64,000 bases of DNA, taken from positions 248,001 through 312,000 of the forward strand of contig NC_015672.1 in NCBI RefSeq assembly GCF_000218625.1. Direction: 5' to 3'. This document shows, in pieces, positions 44,309-52,566 of this stretch. Each line of letters begins with the position of its first letter. Positions within the stretch are counted from its first letter, which is position 1. The position numbers and the translations under genes are program-made. Source of the stretch: Flexistipes sinusarabici DSM 4947 (lineage in GTDB: Bacteria > Chrysiogenota > Deferribacteres > Deferribacterales > Flexistipitaceae). The notes below the pieces were generated by a model. The model did no database searches. It was given only the letters and a program-made list of their open reading frames with translations, and was not told the origin of the DNA.

Positions 44309-45879
44309 TGAAAGTTAATCCTATTCTTTTGGAAGTTTTTAAGAACCGGTTTTCCTCGATTTCCGAGGAAATGGGTGTGACACTTAACAGAACTGCATTT
44401 TCACCTAATATCAAAGAAAGAAGAGATTTCTCCTGTGCTGTGTTCGATGAGAATGGCGAAATGGTGGCTCAGGCTGCCCATATACCTGTTCACCTGGGCT
44501 CAATGCCTATGTCGGTAAAATCCGCCATTTCAAGCTGTGATTTAAAACCGGGTGATATGGTAATGCTGAATGACCCCTATAAAGGTGGAACTCATTTGCC
44601 GGATATAACGATTGTTGCTCCCGTTTTTATCGAAGGGGGTAAACCCAGTTTCTATGTGGCAAACAGAGCTCACCATTCAGATGTAGGCGGGATGACTGCC
44701 GGCTCAATGCCGCTCTCCACATCTATATTTCAGGAAGGTGTTATTATACCTCCTGTTAAAATTATGGAAAATGACAAAGTGGACGAAAAATTGATGCAAT
44801 TCTTCCTGAACAATGTCCGGACTCCTGTTGAGAGGGAAGGGGACTTCGCAGCCCAGATTATGGCAAATATTACCGGAATCAAAAGGATTAAGGAATTAGT
44901 AGAAAAATACAGTGAAGAGACCGTTTGTTTTTACGCTTCTGCGCTTATGGAATATTCGGAAAAAATCACAAAAAATACGATAAAAAATATACCCGACGGA
45001 AAATATACGTTTGAAGACTTTATGGATGATGACGGCAAGACAAAGGATAAAATCCCTGTAAGGGTTAATCTTATTATCAAAGAGGACAAGGTTGAGCTCG
45101 ATTTCCGCGATTCCGGGGATCAGGTTGCCGGCAGTGTGAATGCCGTTTATTCGATAACATTATCTGCCGTTTTGTATGTTTTCAGAGCCTTAACTGAAGA
45201 AAATATTCCCACAAATGCCGGATGTCTGAGACCTATAAACGTCAAAACAAAAAAAGGTACAATTGTGGATGCTGAATTTCCCTCTGCAGTTGCCGGAGGA
45301 AATGTCGAAACATCACAGAGAATTGTGGATGCCATTCTCGGAGCACTTTCAGAAGCAATCCCGGATAAAGTGTGTGCAGCCGGACAGGGTACGATGAATA
45401 ATACAGCAATAGGCGGATTTGATAAAAAGAAAAACTCACCCTTTACATATTATGAAACCCTCGGCGGCGGGATGGGAGCATCAAGCGAAAATCATGGAGA
45501 AAGTGCTGTGCATTCACATATGACGAATACCTTAAATACTCCGGTGGAAGCTCTTGAATACAGCTTTCCTTTTCTTGTTACCGAATACTCCATAAGAAAG
45601 AATTCCAGCGGAGGCGGTAAATTTAAAGGGGGCAACGGCATGGTCAGAGAAATTAAACTGTTAGCCGATGCCGAAGTCAGCGTCCTTTCAGAAAGACGTT
45701 CATTTCCGCCGTACGGTTTGTGCGGAGGCAAGCCCGGAAAGTGCGGCAGGAATATTATAATTTCCGGTAAAAGCAAAAAGGAGATGCCCGGTAAATTTCA
45801 TGCTGAACTGAAAGAAAATGATATCATAAGGATAGAAACTCCTGGTGGCGGAGGTTATGGAAAAATAAAAGGTAAATAA
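44308..45879 (+). CDS. hyuB: Hydantoinase/oxoprolinase subunit B
   Basis: Partner subunit of HyuA, 523 residues. NRTAFSPNIKERRDFSCAVFD and HIPVHLGSMPMSV at the N terminus, NDPYKGGTHLPDITIVAPVF, AHHSDVGGMTAGSMP, and late SFPFLVTEYSIRKNSSGGGKF are all characteristic. Its ATG overlaps the hyuA stop by one base (taATG). With the TRAP genes downstream it should process an imported cyclic amide or related acid. Confidence 0.9.
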   Translation: MKVNPILLEVFKNRFSSISEEMGVTLNRTAFSPNIKERRDFSCAVFDENGEMVAQAAHIPVHLGSMPMSVKSAISSCDLKPGDMVMLNDPYKGGTHLPDITIVAPVFIEGGKPSFYVANRAHHSDVGGMTAGSMPLSTSIFQEGVIIPPVKIMENDKVDEKLMQFFLNNVRTPVEREGDFAAQIMANITGIKRIKELVEKYSEETVCFYASALMEYSEKITKNTIKNIPDGKYTFEDFMDDDGKTKDKIPVRVNLIIKEDKVELDFRDSGDQVAGSVNAVYSITLSAVLYVFRALTEENIPTNAGCLRPINVKTKKGTIVDAEFPSAVAGGNVETSQRIVDAILGALSEAIPDKVCAAGQGTMNNTAIGGFDKKKNSPFTYYETLGGGMGASSENHGESAVHSHMTNTLNTPVEALEYSFPFLVTEYSIRKNSSGGGKFKGGNGMVREIKLLADAEVSVLSERRSFPPYGLCGGKPGKCGRNIIISGKSKKEMPGKFHAELKENDIIRIETPGGGGYGKIKGK

Positions 45880-45911
45880 AAGCCACAAAACAAACAAACG
45901 GGAGGTTTGCA

Positions 45912-46883
45912 ATGAAAAAGTTACTTTTGTTCCTAATTTTTACTTGTTTTACCACTTCAGGCGTTTTCGCCGCCGATGTGAAAATGAACCTCAATGCTAT
46001 TTATGGTCAGAACAGTTTTCATACCCAGGGTGCGATGTATTTTGCCGATTTGGTTGAAGAGTACACAGACGGTAGTGTTGATATTACCGTTCACCCCGGT
46101 GGCAGCCTTGGTTTTAAAGGACCTGAGCTTTTGAAAGCGGTCAAAGATGCCCAGGTACCGATGTCAGATATCCTTATGGGCGTTGTTGCAGGCAGTGAGC
46201 ATGTTTTTGGTATCAGCTCTCTCCCAAGACTGGCTTCATCTTTTGACGAGGCAAAAGAACTGTATGAAGACACCAAGCCATTGTACAAAGAAGCGGCTGC
46301 CAAATGGAACCAAAAGTTTCTCTATGCAGCACCGTGGCCGCCGAGTGGTCTTGTTACAAAAAATAAGGTGGAAACAGCCGCGGATATTAAAAATGCTAAA
46401 ATAAGAACATATGATAAAAACGGTGCAAATTTTCTCAGGGAATTAGGAGCTGCCGGTATATCTATGCCTTGGGGTGAAGTGTATTCTGCGCTCAGAACAG
46501 GTCTGATCGATGGTGTTCTCACTTCTGCCGAATCAGCCAAAAACGGAAAATTCTGGGAAGTATTGGGACATTTCAACAATATTAACTATGCCTTTCCTCT
46601 TAATATGGTTACCATTAACAAAGATTACTGGGATTCATTGAGCGATGAACAGCAGAAAGCTATGCTTAAGGCCGCCGCTGAAACAGAAAAACATCAGTGG
46701 GAAAGCTCAGAGGCAAAAACCAAAGAAGCACTTAATGTTATTGAGGAGAACGGTATTGTAATATCCCAGCCCAGCGAGAAATTTGCAGAACAGATGGATG
46801 CAGCGGCAAAGGTTATTGTAAACAACTATCTTGAGGATGCATCATCAGAGACGGAGAAAGTTCTGGAGAAGTACATTAAATGA
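45912..46883 (+). CDS. dctP: TRAP transporter substrate-binding protein (DctP family)
   Basis: Periplasmic binding protein of 323 residues with a signal peptide (~1-20, ending GVFAA). Family marks are YFADLVEEYTDGSVDITVHPGG near residue 50 (split here by my reading), KIRTYDKNGANFLRELGA with the conserved arginine that grips a substrate carboxylate, and GLIDGVLTSAESAKNGKF. It delivers an organic acid to the DctQM permease, driven by a sodium or proton gradient. GGGAGG precedes the ATG; 32-base gap after hyuB. Confidence 0.9.
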   Translation: MKKLLLFLIFTCFTTSGVFAADVKMNLNAIYGQNSFHTQGAMYFADLVEEYTDGSVDITVHPGGSLGFKGPELLKAVKDAQVPMSDILMGVVAGSEHVFGISSLPRLASSFDEAKELYEDTKPLYKEAAAKWNQKFLYAAPWPPSGLVTKNKVETAADIKNAKIRTYDKNGANFLRELGAAGISMPWGEVYSALRTGLIDGVLTSAESAKNGKFWEVLGHFNNINYAFPLNMVTINKDYWDSLSDEQQKAMLKAAAETEKHQWESSEAKTKEALNVIEENGIVISQPSEKFAEQMDAAAKVIVNNYLEDASSETEKVLEKYIK

Positions 46884-47380
46884 TCGGTAAGCTGAACGGT
46901 TTTATAAGGAAGGTATCGGATTTCGGTGCCTTCCTTTCTTCAGTATTTATGATTCTGATAACATTACTGATAGGTTTGGAAGTTTTGCTTCGTTCTGTTT
47001 TTGATACCACAACTCACATTTCAACCGAGTACAGTACTTATTTTTTCATAGCTCTTGTTTCATTGGGGTTGGCTTATACTATGAAAGAAAACGGTCATAT
47101 AAGAATCACACTTCTTACCGGAAGACTGAAAGGCAAAGCAAAAATGGTACAGGAAATTTTGACAACTGTTTTGGCTTTAATTATTTCTCTGTTTTTGTTG
47201 TATTTTTCTGTATTGATGACTTATGAAACTTATTCATTGGGAATGCAGGCCGACACTGTATCGGAAACTCCGTTGTATATATCACAATTAGCTATCCCGG
47301 TAGGGGTTTTATTATTAACTTTTCAATTAATCGGCAGAATCTTGGGGATAATTTATGATTTCAGATCCACTGATACTTAG
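46880..47380 (+). CDS. dctQ: TRAP transporter small permease (DctQ)
   Basis: A 166-residue membrane protein with four predicted segments, the small subunit of the TRAP permease. LIGLEVLLRSVFDTTTHISTEYS and ALVSLGLAYTMKENGHIRITLL are typical of the DctQ family. ATGA overlap with dctP and 26-base overlap with dctM. Confidence 0.88.
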   Translation: MIGKLNGFIRKVSDFGAFLSSVFMILITLLIGLEVLLRSVFDTTTHISTEYSTYFFIALVSLGLAYTMKENGHIRITLLTGRLKGKAKMVQEILTTVLALIISLFLLYFSVLMTYETYSLGMQADTVSETPLYISQLAIPVGVLLLTFQLIGRILGIIYDFRSTDT

Positions 47381-48719
47381 TATTGTTCTTTTCGGTTTCA
47401 TGTTTTTACTGTTGTTTGCCGGTTTGTGGATCGGTTTTTCACTGTTTGCCGCTGGTGTATTCGGCATGTTTATATACGATCTTAATCTTCCTCCTGTACT
47501 TTCCATCTGGGATAAGATTGGAAGTCTCATGGCTAATTCCATGTACAACAGTCTTAATTCATGGTCATTAACCGCTTTGCCTCTTTTCATTTTTATGGGC
47601 GAAATTCTTTTCAGAACAAAAATTTCCACCAAACTCCTTAACGGACTGGTTCCGTGGTTATCTTCAGTGCCGGGCAAGCTACTGCATATAAATGTGGTTG
47701 CATGCTCTCTATTTGCAGCTGTTTCAGGCTCAAGTGCTGCCACAACTGCTACCGTTGGCAAAATTACGCTTGAGGAGCTTAAAAAACGTGGTTACGACAG
47801 GCAATTAGCTCTCGGCTCTCTGGCTGGTGCAGGAACGCTTGGCTTTTTAATCCCGCCGAGTTTAATTATGATTATTTACGGTATACTTTCAGATACATCT
47901 ATAGGAAAATTGTTTATAGGCGGTATCATACCGGGTGTGATACTGGCTGGTATGTATTCGCTTTTTATCATTGTCAGAATTTTATTGAACAGGAATCTGG
48001 TTCCTCAATTGAAAGAAAAATATACATTTACAGAAAAAATTAAAGCTTCTTACGAACTGATACCGGTATTGTTTTTAATAATTATTGTACTGGGCGGCAT
48101 ATACATGGGAGTAACCACTCCTACGGAGGCCGCTGCAATAGGTGTTATAGGGGCTTTTGTTCTCGCTGCGGTTTTTAAGAATCTTTCCTGGGAAAACTTC
48201 AAAAGCTCCCTTACAAATGCTGTAAAAACGTCCTGCATGATCTGTTTTATTATAGCAGGTGCCGGATTTTTGTCCCAGGTGGTTGCTTTTATAGGCATAG
48301 CCAGAGCACTCAGTGAATTTATAGTATCTTTGGGGCTGAATGCCTGGATGCTGATCCTTATTGTGGGTTTTATGTATTTCCTGTTGGGAATGATACTGGA
48401 CGGAATTTCCATTGTGGTTATGACACTGCCCATAGTTTTGCCGATTGTTTTAGAGGCAGGTTATCATCCGCTCTGGTTTGGTATTTTTCTGGTTATTATG
48501 GTTGAACTTTCACAGATAACGCCCCCTGTGGGCTTCAGTCTTTTTGTGATTGAAGGTATTTCAGGTGAAAATATCACCACAATTCTTAAAGCCACTTTTC
48601 CGTTTTTCATCATTATGGCTTCGATGGTTTTGATTCTGCTTCTTTTCCCTGATGTTGTATTCTTTCTACCGTCTAAAAAGACTGTTCTGTTTATTTTCCA
48701 CTGCGGAGTGTTATTGTAA
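47355..48719 (+). CDS. dctM: TRAP transporter large permease (DctM)
   Basis: The transport channel subunit, 454 residues with about 12-13 membrane segments. GSSAATTATVGKITLEELKKRGYDRQLA and GTLGFLIPPSLIMIIYG are the conserved loop, and QITPPVGFSLFVIEGISG the C-terminal one. Family members usually end soon after the FP..FFLP pattern seen at ~435; this one carries ~18 extra residues because the frame runs on over the convergent sensor kinase gene by 29 bases, a possible loss of the original stop. Confidence 0.9.
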   Translation: MISDPLILSIVLFGFMFLLLFAGLWIGFSLFAAGVFGMFIYDLNLPPVLSIWDKIGSLMANSMYNSLNSWSLTALPLFIFMGEILFRTKISTKLLNGLVPWLSSVPGKLLHINVVACSLFAAVSGSSAATTATVGKITLEELKKRGYDRQLALGSLAGAGTLGFLIPPSLIMIIYGILSDTSIGKLFIGGIIPGVILAGMYSLFIIVRILLNRNLVPQLKEKYTFTEKIKASYELIPVLFLIIIVLGGIYMGVTTPTEAAAIGVIGAFVLAAVFKNLSWENFKSSLTNAVKTSCMICFIIAGAGFLSQVVAFIGIARALSEFIVSLGLNAWMLILIVGFMYFLLGMILDGISIVVMTLPIVLPIVLEAGYHPLWFGIFLVIMVELSQITPPVGFSLFVIEGISGENITTILKATFPFFIIMASMVLILLLFPDVVFFLPSKKTVLFIFHCGVLL

Positions 48720-50229
48720 CAAGTGTAAATGATCCTTCTTTTGATTTGATTTCCAGTTTACCATTCAAGTCGTCAATAATGCGCTTAACAATACTCATCC
48801 CCAAACCGCTTCCTGCATATTTTCTCTTGATATTTTCAACTCTGTAAAAACGCTGAGTTATCTTTTGAATTTCGCCGGCAGGAATACCTATGCCGGTATC
48901 ATAAAAGGATAATATGACCTGCTTATCTTTTTCTTCGGCTGATATCTCAATCTCACCATTCTTTTTGTTATATTTTATGCTGTTGCTGATCAGATTATTT
49001 ACAACATAGGATAATGCTTGTGAGTCTGCATAAAAGATAAAATTTTCAAGGATATTTGTTTTAACTGTCAGATTTTTAAGGTTAATTTCTTCTTGAAAAG
49101 ATTCCATTTTGTCTTTTATAAAGTCATAGAAATATATCTGTTCATTTTGATATTCGTAACCGAAATGTTCAAGTTTGGTAATTGTAATCACCTGGTTAAA
49201 GAGCATATTCAGCGTTTTTGAGTTTCTTTTTATCACGTGAACAGCCTTTTCAAGCACCTCCTCATCATTTTTCATATTTGGATCTAAGAGAATCTCCGTG
49301 TATGAGAGTATTTTGGTCATAGGAGTTCTTACTTCATGAGCTACCGAGTCCAATACATCTGTTTTAAACTTGGTTGTTCTTCTCAGCTCCTGATTCTTTT
49401 TTCGCAGCTCTTCATTTAGTTTTACATATCCGGATACAGCGTCTTTAAGCCGGTTTTTGAGATTTTCTTCGCTTTTTGCCACCCTTTTGCACATAATCTC
49501 AAAAGCATCCGAAAGCTCCTGTATTTCATCGTTTGTTTTTATATCGGTCTTTATATTGTAATTTTTGTTAAATACCGAATGTGCAGCTTTATTGAGTTTT
49601 TTTAGGGGTTTCAGTATCAGATTATTCAGGAGTACGATAATGGCGAATATAATCCCCGTATAAATGATAAAACCCGAGATATAAAAGAGAAAATTGGTGG
49701 ACTGCATTGCAGACTCAATGTTTTTCAAAGGGACATATACCGATATTCCGCCCCGGAAATCTCCTACTTCATACCCCTGATAGTAGTGGCATTTAAGGCA
49801 TGATTTGTTTATATAAAGGGGAGCCATGTACCTGTAAATTTTCTCTCCTTTGTCATCTTTAATTATTGTTGCATATTCGTCAGCCCGCCCCTTTTTAAAA
49901 GCCTGCATCGCCTTTTTCTCAAATTTATCGGGAGCATTTGCCGGATCTACCAGCTTATCGCTTGTTATATGAAATCTAAAATCTGCCATTCTGCTGGCGT
50001 ATTGGGAAAGCTCTTTAGTTGCTACAGCAGGTACAGGATCTATTCGTTTGTCGTTTTCAGCCACCCATTGCCTCGTAATAACAATCATTTTAAATAACGT
50101 TTCGGCTTGAACCTTTGCCTGCTCCAACAAAGTGTTGCGCTGATGATTCCATATAAGCAGAGAAGCCGGAATAAGAATTATTAAAGTGATCACAGAAAGA
50201 AAGGTAACAATTTTACCGGTTAATTTCAT
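48691..50229 (-). CDS. Sensor histidine kinase with heme c Tll0287-like domain
   Basis: Sensor kinase of 512 residues. Membrane segment ~6-24, periplasmic DUF3365/Tll0287-like domain with one heme c site CLKCH (~145) followed by GDFRGGISVYVPL, second membrane segment (~178-200), HAMP, coiled coil, phosphoacceptor DSVAHEVRTPMTKIL, and an ATPase domain with NLISNSIKYN, DTGIGIP and GSGLGMSIVKRI. It sits directly behind the nap genes with its response regulator, so a role in nitrate/nitrite, NO or redox control is likely. ATGA overlap with the regulator gene. Confidence 0.9.
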   Translation of the reverse strand: MKLTGKIVTFLSVITLIILIPASLLIWNHQRNTLLEQAKVQAETLFKMIVITRQWVAENDKRIDPVPAVATKELSQYASRMADFRFHITSDKLVDPANAPDKFEKKAMQAFKKGRADEYATIIKDDKGEKIYRYMAPLYINKSCLKCHYYQGYEVGDFRGGISVYVPLKNIESAMQSTNFLFYISGFIIYTGIIFAIIVLLNNLILKPLKKLNKAAHSVFNKNYNIKTDIKTNDEIQELSDAFEIMCKRVAKSEENLKNRLKDAVSGYVKLNEELRKKNQELRRTTKFKTDVLDSVAHEVRTPMTKILSYTEILLDPNMKNDEEVLEKAVHVIKRNSKTLNMLFNQVITITKLEHFGYEYQNEQIYFYDFIKDKMESFQEEINLKNLTVKTNILENFIFYADSQALSYVVNNLISNSIKYNKKNGEIEISAEEKDKQVILSFYDTGIGIPAGEIQKITQRFYRVENIKRKYAGSGLGMSIVKRIIDDLNGKLEIKSKEGSFTLVTITLRSGK

Positions 50230-50921
50230 GATTCAACTTTGTATCCCACACCTGAAACGGTTTTAATAAAACTGGGGTTCTTTGGATTATTCTCTATTTT
50301 TTGCCTTAGATGCTGCACATGTACATCAAGACTGCGTGAAAATTTATATAAAGTATCCTTGTCCCAAAGCTCTTTTATTATCTTGTCTCTGCTCAGTGTT
50401 TGTCCTTTGTTACGAATAAAGTATAGCAGCAGGTCATATTCTTTCGGTGTCATATCAATATATTTGGAGTTTTTCTGTACATTTCGCTCGTGTGTGTTAA
50501 TTACCAGATCTTTATAATGTATTTCCCCGTCCTCATTTTCATCTTTTTCCGTTTCCGGGCAACACCTGCGCATGATTGCCTTTATTCTGGCAACCAGTTC
50601 TATGTTCTCGAAAGGTTTTGTCAGGTAATCGTCAGCACCGTATTCAAAGCATAAAACCTTGTTTGTAGCGCTTGCTTTGGCGGAAAGAATCAGAATAGGT
50701 GTATTGTACTGTTTTCTGATTAATTTACAGAGCTGTTCTCCGTCGATATCCGGCAAACCCAGATCCAGTATTACCAAGGAGTAACTGTTGTTTTTTAAAA
50801 GCTCCAGCCCCTCCAGTCCCGTAGTGCTGGTAATAACTTCAAAATCCTCCATTTTGAGGAGTATTTTTACCAAATCAAGTAGTTCAATGTCATCGTCTAT
50901 TACAAGTATTCTACATTTCAT
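50226..50921 (-). CDS. OmpR-family response regulator
   Basis: Two-component regulator of 231 residues. Receiver domain with D9-D10-D11, phosphorylation site D53 in VILDLGLPDIDG and the conserved lysine in YLTKPF. The C-terminal winged-helix DNA-binding domain contains TPKEYDLLLYFIRNKGQTLSRDKII and VDVHVQHLRQKIE-like residues. Pairs with the heme-sensor kinase downstream. Its start is only 30 bases from the napH stop, so it may be cotranscribed with the nap genes. Confidence 0.92.
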   Translation of the reverse strand: MKCRILVIDDDIELLDLVKILLKMEDFEVITSTTGLEGLELLKNNSYSLVILDLGLPDIDGEQLCKLIRKQYNTPILILSAKASATNKVLCFEYGADDYLTKPFENIELVARIKAIMRRCCPETEKDENEDGEIHYKDLVINTHERNVQKNSKYIDMTPKEYDLLLYFIRNKGQTLSRDKIIKELWDKDTLYKFSRSLDVHVQHLRQKIENNPKNPSFIKTVSGVGYKVES

Positions 50922-50951
50922 TGAACAATAATATCATATACATATCATAAT

Positions 50952-51755
50952 TCAATAGAATTTAAATCTGAGTGTGTTTCTTTTTTTGTTATCTGGACAG
51001 GAATCTATACATATTCCGCAGTTGTGACATAACGGATTTTTTTCTTCATTCATAGGGTCTATTACCATAGGGCAGGATTTGATGCAGGATTTGCACATGC
51101 TGCACTCCGGCTGGATTTTTGTGACTTTCATAGCTTTTTTCCGGTCGATTAGGGATAAAAAAATTCCTGTGGGGCACAGCAGCCGGCACCAGAAAAAGTA
51201 AAAGAAAAAAAACTCCATAATCAGCAGGAAAAGTATAAATACAATTTCAAATGTAAAATAGTGAAACTTCACCAGAACAAGTGCCTGTGATGATATTATG
51301 CCGGGGGCAGAAATAAGATTGAGCAAAGGAATTCCCGCTATTCCTGTGATAAACAACCCAATAAGCAGAAAAAGCAGCCGTATGCGGTTACTTCTGTTAA
51401 CCAAGCTTTCTGAATATTCAGGCTTTTTTGATTTCAGTTTTAATAAATTTCTTAATTTTTGCAGCATCTCCACCAGAAAATGGTAGGGGCAGAACCAGCT
51501 GCACCATACACGTCCGAAAAACATGGCAAGCAAAACCGGTATGATTACAGAAATCAACATTACTGTATTTATTGTCTCAGACGTAATTACAGACTGGAAA
51601 ACAGCCAGCGGATCAGCCATGGCCACATCACCGACATCGATAGAGTAAAAGGTTCCTTTTATAAAATAAATTTCAAGAATATTAAGCAGGGGAACTACAA
51701 ATATTCCAATCAAAACAAGAAGCTGAACGACCCTTCTGTAAAATGAAATTTTCAT
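50952..51755 (-). CDS. napH: NapH-type quinol dehydrogenase membrane subunit
   Basis: Membrane iron-sulfur protein of 267 residues with four predicted membrane segments. The motif GRVWCSWFCPYHFLVEML lies after segment 2 and the matching WCRLLCPTGIFLSLIDR after segment 4, as in NapH/NosR. The C terminus has two [4Fe-4S] sites, CSMCKSCIKSCP and CHNCGICIDSCP, on the cytoplasmic side. It should take electrons from menaquinol and pass them, with NapG, toward NapA. It is separated from napG by ~810 bp of repeats but has its own good AGGAGG site. Confidence 0.88.
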   Translation of the reverse strand: MKISFYRRVVQLLVLIGIFVVPLLNILEIYFIKGTFYSIDVGDVAMADPLAVFQSVITSETINTVMLISVIIPVLLAMFFGRVWCSWFCPYHFLVEMLQKLRNLLKLKSKKPEYSESLVNRSNRIRLLFLLIGLFITGIAGIPLLNLISAPGIISSQALVLVKFHYFTFEIVFILFLLIMEFFFFYFFWCRLLCPTGIFLSLIDRKKAMKVTKIQPECSMCKSCIKSCPMVIDPMNEEKNPLCHNCGICIDSCPDNKKRNTLRFKFY

Positions 51756-51908
51756 CTTATATCCCTCCTAAAGGAGTCCTACGTTCAAGATTCAACGTTT
51801 GGAACGTAAGACGTTAGATGTGAAACGAAATGGGTAGTATGGGTAGTACGGTTAGTATGGTTGTAGAGATGTAAATTGCGTTTGACCCTGTGAGCTTGGA
51901 ACAATCCC

Positions 51909-52115
51909 GGAAGTGGGGCTTCAGTCCCGCCACAGTATAACGTCAGTTTTCAAACAGAGTCCCGTGCAACTGCAGGGCTAAACCCCTGCCTCCGAAACTT
52001 AACACTTAGTACTTTTACACCAATATACAAATACACTACTCAACCAATAACTATTTCACCATCTCTCCACTTCACTCCCTCACCACTTCACTCCCTCACC
52101 ACTTCCCTATCTCAC
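51909..52115 (+). repeat. Direct repeat copy 1 (207 bp)
   Basis: First copy of a long direct repeat. It begins ggaagtggggcttcag, includes a gcaggg/ccctgc hairpin (51971-51988 area) and ends ctatctcac. It differs from copy 2 by a few substitutions and by a second tandem copy of the 16-bp unit cactccctcaccactt, which fully accounts for its 16-bp greater length. Confidence 0.85.
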
Positions 52116-52243
52116 GCATTACGTCTTACGGCTTCTCCCCTTGCACCTCGAGCCTTGGCCCTTTGAACTGCTGAATGTGCGATACCCAATCATATCAAGT
52201 TGCAGTCAAGAGTGATAAAACCAAAAAAGCATATTCATCTATT

Positions 52244-52434
52244 GGAAGTGGGGCTTCAGCCCCGCCACAGTATAACGTCAGTTTTCAAACAAAGTCCCGT
52301 GCAACTGCAGGGCTAAACCCCTGCCTCCGAAACTTAACACTTAGTACTTTTACACCAATATACAAATACACTACTCAACCAATAACTATTTCACCATCTC
52401 TCCACTTCACTCCCTCACCACTTCCCTATCTCAC
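52244..52434 (+). repeat. Direct repeat copy 2 (191 bp)
   Basis: Second copy, nearly identical to 51909-52115 apart from one fewer 16-bp unit. It starts with the perfect palindrome-containing block ggaagtggggcttcagcccc, which also occurs at 41034-41053. The ggggct-tc-agcccc core resembles REP-type palindromes. No transposase of the REP-associated (TnpA_REP) type is in the window. Confidence 0.85.
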
Positions 52435-52566
52435 CATACCTTCCTCAACCTTTACCTCTGCCTTCCCCGCCTTACGCATTACGTTTCACGTTTTTTCCTC
52501 TCACGTCCACTTCCACTTCCACTATCACGCATCACGCTTTACGGCTTCTCCTCTACTTCCAACTTC

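Larger units (their letters stand above)
51780..52560. repeat. Repeat island splitting napG and napH
   Basis: The 811-bp gap inside the nap operon has no credible gene. Its left end has gggtagtat-like units (51831-51855); the middle has two copies of a ~200-bp repeat (listed separately); the right end has words such as ttacgcattacgtttcacg and cacgcatcacgctttacgg (52470-52550). Segment 52444-52463 matches 59841-59860 in inverted orientation (19/20). A 184-codon plus-strand frame covers part of it but is a threonine-, serine- and proline-rich translation of the repeats. Confidence 0.7.
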
